Shown one piece after another: positions 15,195 through 20,126 of a stretch of 20,126 nt of DNA. This DNA comes from an uncultured Bacilli bacterium (GTDB lineage: Bacteria; Bacillota_I; Bacilli_A; RF39; UBA660). The position numbers were made by a program, and so were the translations under genes. Below the pieces are notes generated by a model. The model was not told where the DNA came from and made no database searches. It worked only from the letters and a program-made list of their open reading frames with translations. Position 1 is the stretch's first letter. Each line of letters begins with the position of its first letter. The DNA lies in assembly GCA_910578855.1 (NCBI GenBank), contig CAJTRV010000028.1, positions 1-20,126 on the forward strand, given 5' to 3'.

Positions 15195-15238
15195 AATTTT
15201 AAAAGGATGTTCACATATTTTTCCTGTTTACATCCTTT
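15195..15238 (-). terminator. Terminator downstream of secA
   Basis: Arms AAAGGATGT (15202-15210) and ACATCCTTT (15230-15238) form a perfect 9-bp stem with a 19-base loop, followed on the minus strand by TTTTAAAATT. It is about 100 bases after the secA stop and before the KilA-N remnant. Confidence 0.6.
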
Positions 15239-15269
15239 ATTTTAAAGGCATAAAGCCATACTTTTTAAA

Positions 15270-15327
15270 TTATTTGCAAATAAATATGAATTTGTTAACA
15301 TTTTTTAACTTTGCAAAACTCTTGCAA
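15270..15327. repeat. Palindrome and repeated TTGCAA motifs at the secA 3' flank
   Basis: A perfect 14-base palindrome TTATTTGCAAATAA (15270-15283) is followed by two further TTGCAA copies (15311-15316, 15322-15327), all between secA and the mobile-element scar. They may be part of an old attachment region or chance in AT-rich DNA. Confidence 0.35.
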
Positions 15328-15341
15328 ATCCTTTATTTATC

Positions 15342-17834
15342 TTACTTTCCACAACATTGTTTATATTTCTTTCCCGAACCGCAAGTGCAAAGTTGATTAC
15401 GACCAATTTTATTCTTATTCTTCTTTGGAGCTTTCTTTATTTTGTTATCATCTTGATTGGCAACCCCTTTGGCAACTTGTTTTCGCTCAATATTTTGGCG
15501 AACCTCAGCTTTCATCAAATAAATCGTAATTTCTCGATCAACCGTATATAATAAGTGATCAAACAATTCATAGCCTTCCAGAGTATATGCTCGTAGTGGG
15601 TCTTCTTGAGCATAACCACGTAAACCGATTCCTTCTCTTAAATGTGACATTGTATTGATATGTTCCATCCAGTGTGTATCAATCACACGTAAAGCAATAG
15701 TTTTTTCAAATTCATCTTTTAATTCATTAGGAATTTCTTTAATTTTAGCTTCATATTCATCCGTTAATTTCTCAAATAAATAAGCAATCACTTCATCGTT
15801 ATTCATTCCTTGTAATGCTTGCCCGTCAATTTTTTGTTGTAACAAAGTTTCATTCATGAATTCAGCAATCTCACTAAAATCCTTTTCAGTTAAATACCCC
15901 TCAGGAGCAATATGCTCTTCCACTAAATCAGCAATCGTATCTTGAAATGTATTTAAAATCGTATCATGAATTGATTCACTATCCAATATCTGATTTCGTT
16001 TATCATAAATAATTTCTCGTTGTTTATTAATTACATCATCATATTGTAGTAATGTTTTACGAATATCAAAGTTATTTCCCTCGACACGTTTTTGAGCAGA
16101 TTCAATTGAATTTGATAACATCTTATTTCGAATTGAAGCATCATCGTCAAATCCAACTCTTGCTAGTAACGTCTTAGCACGATCTGTCCCAAAACGGACC
16201 ATTAAATCATCCTCAAATGAAACACAGAATTGTGAAAAACCAGGATCACCTTGACGACCTGCCCGTCCTCTTAATTGATTATCAATTCGGCGTGATTCAT
16301 GTCGCTCAGTACCAATAACACATAAGCCACCCAATTCACGAACTCCATCACCCAATTTAATATCCGTTCCTCGTCCAGCCATATTCGTTGCAATCGTAAC
16401 GGCTCCTTTACAACCAGCATTTCTAATAATCTCAGCTTCCCGCGCATGATTCTTAGCATTCAATACTTCATGAGGAACTTTAGCCTTCTTTAGCATAGAA
16501 CTAATCAGTTCACTCGTTTCTACACCAATGGTTCCAACTAAAACTGGCTGCCCTTTTTTGTGACGTTCTTTAATTTCGTTGACAATCGCATTAAATTTCC
16601 CTTTTTGAGTTGCAAAAATCAAATCACCAAAATCTTCCCGAATGACTGGCTGATTCGTTGGAATACAAATAACATACATATTATAAATATCCCTAAACTC
16701 TTCTTCCTCGGTTTTAGCCGTTCCAGTCATTCCCGCCAATTTAGCATACATTCTAAATAGATTTTGAAACGTAATGGTCGCAAGTGTTTTGGTTTCTTCA
16801 TTAATCGTTACCCCTTCTTTAGCCTCAATTGCTTGATGTAAACCATCAGAATAACTTCTTCCTTGCATTAATCGTCCGGTAAAAGGATCAACAATAACGA
16901 TCTTATCATCTTGAACAACATAATCAAAATCTAATTTCATCGTATAATTAGCTCGCAATGCTTGATTCAGATAATGTACTAAAGTTGTATTTTTAATATC
17001 ATATAAATTCTCTAATCCAAAGGTTTTTTCTGCTTCTGCAATACCCTTAGCATCTAATCCTACAGATTTTGTTTTTTCATCATAGATATACCCATCATTT
17101 TCTTTTAAACCTTTGACAAATCGATCCGTTTGCTGGTACAAATTAGCGGATTGTTGAAAACCTCCCGAAATAATTAATGGAGTTCTCGCTTCATCAATTA
17201 AAACTGAATCTACTTCATCGACAATTGCAAAGTTAAGTGGCCGCTGAACACGATCTTCAGCTTTGACAACCATGTTATCACGAAGATAGTCAAATCCAAT
17301 CTCATTATTCGTTGAATACATAACATCACTACCATAAGCTTCCTTTTTCTCACTAGGAGTCATATCATGATTATTTACACCAACCGTTAATCCTAAAAAC
17401 CGATAGATATTCCCCATCCATTCAGCATCACGACTGGCTAGATATTCATTAACTGTTATAATGTGAACACCTTTTCCATCTAATGCATTTAAATAAGCTG
17501 GCATCGTTTCCGTCAAAGTTTTTCCTTCTCCTGTTTTCATCTCAGCAATATTTCCATAGTGAATAGCAAACCCTCCGACAATTTGGACAAAATATGGTTT
17601 TTCCCCAATCACACGATAAGCGGCCTCTCGAGCAACGGCAAAGGCCTCAATTTTAAGTTCTTCCAGTGTCTCTCCTCCAGCAATTCGTGCTTGGAATTCC
17701 GCTGTTTTCTCTTTTAATTGCGCATCAGATAACGTTGCCATTTGCTCATCTAAAGCTACAACTTGTTTCGCAAGAGCTTTAAATTTTTCTAACTCTTTAT
17801 ATTCATGATCAAACACTTTTTTTAAAAAGTTCAT
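15342..17834 (-). CDS. secA: Preprotein translocase subunit SecA
   Basis: 830 residues, a usual length for Bacillota SecA. This ATPase motor drives unfolded preproteins through SecYEG at the inner face of the membrane. Visible landmarks: the first nucleotide-binding domain with Walker A MKTGEGKT (K105, T106) and Walker B VDEVDS (D206, E207, D209); the preprotein-binding region; NBD2 with VTIATNMAGRGTDIKLG and QLRGRAGRQGDPG; the helical scaffold and wing; and a C-terminal SEC-C zinc motif C816-T-C818-x8-C827-C828 preceded by a Lys/Asn-rich linker. AAAGGA lies 8 bases before the ATG. It follows hpf in the order known from many Bacillota; the usual downstream prfB is not here, being replaced by mobile-element debris. 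A single SecA in view suggests the housekeeping copy. Confidence 0.98.
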   Translation of the reverse strand: MNFLKKVFDHEYKELEKFKALAKQVVALDEQMATLSDAQLKEKTAEFQARIAGGETLEELKIEAFAVAREAAYRVIGEKPYFVQIVGGFAIHYGNIAEMKTGEGKTLTETMPAYLNALDGKGVHIITVNEYLASRDAEWMGNIYRFLGLTVGVNNHDMTPSEKKEAYGSDVMYSTNNEIGFDYLRDNMVVKAEDRVQRPLNFAIVDEVDSVLIDEARTPLIISGGFQQSANLYQQTDRFVKGLKENDGYIYDEKTKSVGLDAKGIAEAEKTFGLENLYDIKNTTLVHYLNQALRANYTMKLDFDYVVQDDKIVIVDPFTGRLMQGRSYSDGLHQAIEAKEGVTINEETKTLATITFQNLFRMYAKLAGMTGTAKTEEEEFRDIYNMYVICIPTNQPVIREDFGDLIFATQKGKFNAIVNEIKERHKKGQPVLVGTIGVETSELISSMLKKAKVPHEVLNAKNHAREAEIIRNAGCKGAVTIATNMAGRGTDIKLGDGVRELGGLCVIGTERHESRRIDNQLRGRAGRQGDPGFSQFCVSFEDDLMVRFGTDRAKTLLARVGFDDDASIRNKMLSNSIESAQKRVEGNNFDIRKTLLQYDDVINKQREIIYDKRNQILDSESIHDTILNTFQDTIADLVEEHIAPEGYLTEKDFSEIAEFMNETLLQQKIDGQALQGMNNDEVIAYLFEKLTDEYEAKIKEIPNELKDEFEKTIALRVIDTHWMEHINTMSHLREGIGLRGYAQEDPLRAYTLEGYELFDHLLYTVDREITIYLMKAEVRQNIERKQVAKGVANQDDNKIKKAPKKNKNKIGRNQLCTCGSGKKYKQCCGK

Positions 17835-17885
17835 GATATCAATCCTTTCTAGTTCATCTTATATTCTATCAAATATTAATCTAAA

Positions 17886-17894
17886 ATCATAGCA
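17886..17894 (-). promoter_or_regulatory. Candidate extended -10 promoter of secA
   Basis: The minus strand reads TGCTATGAT about 50 bases before the secA ATG, with no clear -35. The hpf terminator lies further upstream, so secA needs its own promoter. The rest of the 17835-18050 interval is AT-rich with no gene. Confidence 0.4.
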
Positions 17895-18039
17895 AAATTC
17901 ATGGAAAATTGCGTGAAAACAAAAAAAAGAAATCTTTTTAACCTTTCTACTAAAAATATTATTATAAATTGTTTAAAAAATGTCCTTCATATAGCAAAGA
18001 AACAAACAAAACAAAAACTTTATATTAATTCAACATAGT

Positions 18040-18072
18040 GCCACGAAAAGAAAAAGAGCAGATACGCTCTTT
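18040..18072 (-). terminator. Terminator of hpf
   Basis: Arms AAAGAGC (18053-18059) and GCTCTTT (18066-18072) with a 6-base loop are followed on the minus strand by TTCTTTTC. The stem overlaps the hpf stop codon (18071-18073). Confidence 0.8.
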
Positions 18073-18613
18073 AGTTAGTCTCAATCAAACCATAATTATT
18101 GTCTTTTCGCCTATAAAGTACACAAGTTACCCCGGTTTCTACTTCAGTAAATACAAAGAACTCATGTCCTAATAAATTCATTTGCAAAACAGCTTCTTCT
18201 TCACTCATTGGTTTCATTTCAATTTGTTTACGTTTGACAATCGTTCGCTCCTCATCTTCTTCTGGCGTAACCTCAAAATCAATGATAAACTCTGTCATAT
18301 TTTCTTTACGTTTATTATGTTTACGAATTCTCGTTTTATTTTTTCTAATTTGTCTTTCTAATTTTTCACTTACTAAATCAATCGCTGCATACAAATCCTT
18401 ATGACTTTCCTCCGCTCTTAAGATAAAACCTTTAGCTGGAATTGTTGCTTCGACAATTTGCTCAGTTCCTCTAACACGGATTACAACAGTCGCAGTAAGC
18501 TCTTCAGGATTTCCAAAATATTTGTCAAGCTTTCCTATCTTTGTCTCAATATAATTCTTGATGGCATCGGTTACTTCAACTTTATTCCCACGAATATTAA
18601 ACTTCATTTCCAT
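18071..18613 (-). CDS. hpf: Ribosome hibernation-promoting factor, long form (HPF/RaiA family)
   Basis: About 180 residues, the long-HPF layout. The N-terminal domain (MKFNIRGNKVEVTDAIKNYI, LDKYF, then a basic helix KLERQIRKNKTRIRKHNKR) binds the ribosomal decoding region; the C-terminal domain (IVKRKQIEMKPMSEEEAVLQ, MNLLGHEFFVF, VLYRRKDNNYGLIE) dimerises two ribosomes into inactive 100S particles. These functions are family knowledge. The frame is open to 18700, but the extra N-terminal residues do not resemble HPF, and the promoter lies inside that extension; AAAGGA is 5 bases before the ATG at 18613, so this start (or the ATG two codons on) is used. The order csp-hpf-secA is on one strand with separate terminators. 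Confidence 0.93.
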   Translation of the reverse strand: MEMKFNIRGNKVEVTDAIKNYIETKIGKLDKYFGNPEELTATVVIRVRGTEQIVEATIPAKGFILRAEESHKDLYAAIDLVSEKLERQIRKNKTRIRKHNKRKENMTEFIIDFEVTPEEDEERTIVKRKQIEMKPMSEEEAVLQMNLLGHEFFVFTEVETGVTCVLYRRKDNNYGLIETN

Positions 18614-18634
18614 CACAATCCTTTCTACACTTTG

Positions 18635-18643
18635 ATTATAACA
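18635..18643 (-). promoter_or_regulatory. Extended -10 promoter of hpf
   Basis: TGTTATAAT on the minus strand, about 22 bases before the hpf ATG, with no convincing -35. This places the transcript start just upstream of the ribosome binding site and rules out the longer reading frame as a start. Confidence 0.55.
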
Positions 18644-18701
18644 CAAAATACTGGAAAAAGATAGCAAATAAAAATGTGAAATCATGGGACATTTCGACAA
18701 A

Positions 18702-18730
18702 CAAAAAAACTGCTATACAAGTGCAGTTTT
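18702..18730 (-). terminator. Terminator of the cold-shock gene
   Basis: Arms AAAACTGC (18706-18713) and GCAGTTTT (18723-18730) with a 9-base loop continue on the minus strand into TTTTGT. The hairpin includes the gene's TAG stop (18713-18715). Confidence 0.82.
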
Positions 18731-18925
18731 AATCTCGACAACATTTTTTGCCTGTAGTCCTTTGTCAGTACGAACAAGTTCAAATTCTACATATTGTCCT
18801 TCTACAAGAGTCTTATAACCTTCAGATAAAATCGCTGAATAATGTACGAAAATATCTTCATTGTCATTGTATTCAATAAAGCCGAAACCTTTTTCGTTAT
18901 TGAACCATTTTACTTTTCCTCTCAT
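18713..18925 (-). CDS. csp: Cold-shock domain protein (CspA family)
   Basis: 70 residues, one cold-shock domain. The single-stranded nucleic-acid binding motifs are both present: RNP1-like KGFGFIEY (residues 12-19) and RNP2-like DIFVHYS (about 24-30). The start MRGKVKWFNNEKGFGFI is typical. Such proteins act as RNA chaperones that melt structure in mRNA, at low temperature or in general. GAAGGGAG lies 5 bases before the ATG. The leader is about 120 bases, with an internal inverted repeat, and the promoter is in the space shared with the divergent agrB gene. The stop codon lies in its own terminator. Which csp paralogue it is cannot be told from the window. Confidence 0.95.
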   Translation of the reverse strand: MRGKVKWFNNEKGFGFIEYNDNEDIFVHYSAILSEGYKTLVEGQYVEFELVRTDKGLQAKNVVEIKTALV

Positions 18926-18970
18926 AACATAAATCTCCCTTCTAGCCAGCGCATTCTTTTATTCCCACTA

Positions 18971-19032
18971 ATTACACATTTACAACTTAAAACGAACGAC
19001 TGATTACTACTTACATTTACATGATGTGTAAT
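18971..19032 (-). promoter_or_regulatory. Structured 5' leader of the cold-shock mRNA
   Basis: Within the predicted leader, ATTACACAT (complement of 19024-19032) and ATGTGTAAT (complement of 18971-18979) are perfectly complementary over 9 bases with 44 bases between. A leader that folds is typical for cold-shock genes; its temperature response here is inferred. Confidence 0.45.
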
Positions 19033-19054
19033 TTCTCTGCTGTGGACAGTTTCA

Positions 19055-19084
19055 ATTATACTTAAGAATAAACTCTATATGCAA
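19055..19084 (-). promoter_or_regulatory. Promoter of the cold-shock gene
   Basis: On the minus strand TTGCAT (19079-19084), an 18-base spacer and a perfect TATAAT (19055-19060) give a leader of about 120 bases. Confidence 0.6.
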
Positions 19085-19177
19085 TTTTGGTCTTAATTAC
19101 AACTTTTTAGACACGAAATATATATTTTTTCACTAACACAACATCATATTAACTAATTTAAACACAATTTTAGTCTT
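19082..19177. repeat. Direct repeat CAATTTT(G/A)GTCTT upstream of agrB
   Basis: CAATTTTGGTCTT (19082-19094) and CAATTTTAGTCTT (19165-19177) match at 12 of 13 positions and lie 83 bases apart, about eight helical turns, in the region between csp and agrB. They could be regulator sites for the agr promoter; no protein is assigned. Confidence 0.35.
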
Positions 19178-19255
19178 TTAATCCAAATATTTGATTTTTA
19201 GAAAAATTTTATTGATATGATAAACGCGAAGATAGAGAGACGAGTGTACTTTGAG

Positions 19256-19867
19256 ATGAAAAAATATGTAATTCATTGTTTAATGGGGGCTATTAAAAAA
19301 CAAAATGCATATACAAATGAACAATTAGAAGTAATACAGTATGGATTAGAATCTATCTATATTCTGATTACAAAATTACTATTCATTACTTTCTTAGCAT
19401 ATTTATTAGGGATGCTATATGAATATTTTGTTTTCTTACTAATTTATAACTTAATACGGATGCCATCATTTGGCTTACATGCAACAAAAAGTTGGATATG
19501 TCTCGTGACATCATCTTTGGTCTTTTTGATTATGCCTGTGATTGCCAAATATTTAATATTACCTATATATATAAAGAGTATCATGGGCGCAATTGCTTTA
19601 TTACTTGTTTATAAAAATGCTCCCGCTGATACAGAAAAAAGACCAATTGTTAATGCAACACGAAGATTAACTTATAAATATATTTCTGTCTTTGTTGCAT
19701 TTATACTACTAATGTCTAGTCTTATATTACCAAATATATTTATCGGAAATTCATGCTTTTGGGTTATCATTGTACAATGTTTTATGATTTCACCAACTAT
19801 CTATGAATTATTCGGCTTACCACATGATAATTATCTAAATTATCAAAAAACACTTAATATGGGTTAA
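19256..19867 (+). CDS. agrB: AgrB-like accessory gene regulator protease
   Basis: About 203 residues with four to six hydrophobic segments. AgrB is an integral membrane cysteine protease that cleaves the C-terminal part of the AgrD propeptide and helps form the thiolactone ring. The catalytic His and Cys are visible in FGLHATKSWIC, seven residues apart as in Staphylococcus aureus AgrB (H77/C84). The family motif APADTEKRPI is present after the third hydrophobic block, and the N-terminal YTNEQLEVIQYGLE matches the usual start region. The frame opens 13 codons earlier at 19217; the later ATG is preferred because family alignment begins there and a -10-like TATGAT (19216-19221) overlaps the earlier one, but neither has a strong ribosome binding site. 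agrD follows after 42 bases. Confidence 0.9.
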   Translation: MKKYVIHCLMGAIKKQNAYTNEQLEVIQYGLESIYILITKLLFITFLAYLLGMLYEYFVFLLIYNLIRMPSFGLHATKSWICLVTSSLVFLIMPVIAKYLILPIYIKSIMGAIALLLVYKNAPADTEKRPIVNATRRLTYKYISVFVAFILLMSSLILPNIFIGNSCFWVIIVQCFMISPTIYELFGLPHDNYLNYQKTLNMG

Positions 19868-19909
19868 ATGCATTTACCAAATAAAAGAATATGAAGAGAG
19901 GATGAAATT

Positions 19910-20029
19910 ATGAGTAAAGCATTAAAATGGCTTGCTGCTGCTGGTTGTATGTTTGCAGCAATTGGAGCACAAGCTTGTCCAATTGTTGTATGGGATGAAC
20001 CAACAATGCCACAATCAATGATTAAATAA
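19910..20029 (+). CDS. agrD: AgrD-like cyclic lactone autoinducer precursor
   Basis: 39 residues, too short for routine gene calling. Three parts as in AgrD: an N-terminal amphipathic/hydrophobic helix (KALKWLAAAGCMFAAIGAQA), a core beginning at C23 (CPIVVW), and an acidic tail with the conserved DEPTMP (residues 29-34; family pattern D/E-E-P/V-x-x-P). By analogy AgrB would cut near W28/D29 and the thiol of C23 would close a thiolactone ring of five or six residues (CPIVV or CPIVVW). A proline directly after the ring cysteine is notable. GAGAGGA lies 7 bases before the ATG, giving strong translation. A terminator follows 4 bases after the stop. No agrC or agrA is in the window. Confidence 0.9.
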   Translation: MSKALKWLAAAGCMFAAIGAQACPIVVWDEPTMPQSMIK

Positions 20030-20033
20030 AAAG

Positions 20034-20061
20034 AAATACAAGTTCATGCTTGTATTTTTTT
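20034..20061 (+). terminator. Terminator of agrBD, bidirectional
   Basis: Arms AAATACAAG (20034-20042) and CTTGTATTT (20049-20057), loop TTCATG, followed by TTTT. On the minus strand the same stem is followed by CTTTTTATTT, so it can also end the convergent gene, whose stop codon lies at 20060-20062. Confidence 0.85.
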
Positions 20062-20126
20062 ATCCTTCACACATATCTAAAACTTTGACAATTTGATTAA
20101 AGTATTTACCAGTAACCGATCGCTCA
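20060..20126 (-). CDS. 3' end of an unidentified convergent gene (partial)
   Basis: A minus-strand frame open from the window edge ends with a TAA at 20060-20062 and reads ...ERSVTGKYFNQIVKVLDMCEG. Its stop abuts the agr terminator, as expected for a real convergent gene. The 21 residues are too few to name a family; a receptor or response regulator of the agr system is possible from the position only. Confidence 0.45.
   Translation of the reverse strand, partial: ERSVTGKYFNQIVKVLDMCEG

Noticed and set aside
16271..16459. Small minus-strand ORF inside secA, and other overlapping ORFs on both strands
   Set aside because: They lie wholly within strong genes in other frames, with no independent signals.
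17930..17975. Weak hairpin followed by a run of Ts on the minus strand between hpf and secA
   Set aside because: The stem is only about five A/T-rich pairs, and a better terminator for hpf exists upstream.
18614..18700. N-terminal extension of hpf
   Set aside because: A promoter with TATAAT lies inside it, it lacks HPF likeness, and a good ribosome binding site precedes the inner ATG.

Overview
The window looks like chromosome from a low-GC, Gram-positive member of the Bacillota. Base composition is strongly AT-rich, A/G-rich ribosome binding sites precede most genes, and a csp-hpf-secA block and an agr-type peptide signalling pair are present. A gut-associated Erysipelotrichia or Clostridia-like lineage fits best, but this is inference from gene style only. 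No rRNA, tRNA, CRISPR array or intact insertion sequence was found. Nearly all genes lie on the minus strand, so they are described here from right to left.

Right end (about 18.7-20.1 kb): an agrB-agrD pair on the plus strand encodes a peptide-processing membrane protease and a 39-residue cyclic-lactone autoinducer precursor, closed by a hairpin terminator. The 3' tail of an unidentified convergent gene follows. Divergent from agrB is a cold-shock protein gene with a recognisable promoter and a long, structured leader. Next come hpf (ribosome hibernation factor) and secA (preprotein translocase ATPase).

Middle (13.3-15.2 kb): downstream of secA lies a decayed mobile-element scar. It holds a frameshifted KilA-N gene whose frame runs, through one stop, into the C-terminal remnant of a tyrosine recombinase. 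An intact Fic AMP-transferase-type gene with its own promoter follows, then a tiny frameshifted ORF.

Centre (3.7-13.2 kb): the most distinctive part is a six-gene minus-strand cluster. In order it encodes an SPFH/SHOCT protein, a double-zinc-ribbon membrane protein, a zinc-ribbon polytopic membrane protein, a WG-repeat membrane-anchored protein, a very large zinc-ribbon/TM/calcium-repeat/VWA/papain-like-protease protein, and a membrane protein with a C-terminal zinc ribbon. It is transcribed divergently from an XRE-type regulator that itself ends in a four-cysteine zinc-ribbon-like module. A 13-bp inverted repeat sits between the two divergent promoters. The first two genes resemble the Bacillus subtilis YdjI/YdjG membrane-stress proteins; the later genes make this look like an elaborated envelope-associated system with an outward-facing protease.

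Left end (0-3.3 kb): a probable minus-strand operon carries yqeK (HD-domain dinucleoside tetraphosphatase), a membrane-anchored tandem thioredoxin and a YokE-like PH-domain protein. It ends in a terminator that includes the last stop codon. A membrane-anchored surface-type protein with its own extended -10 promoter follows.
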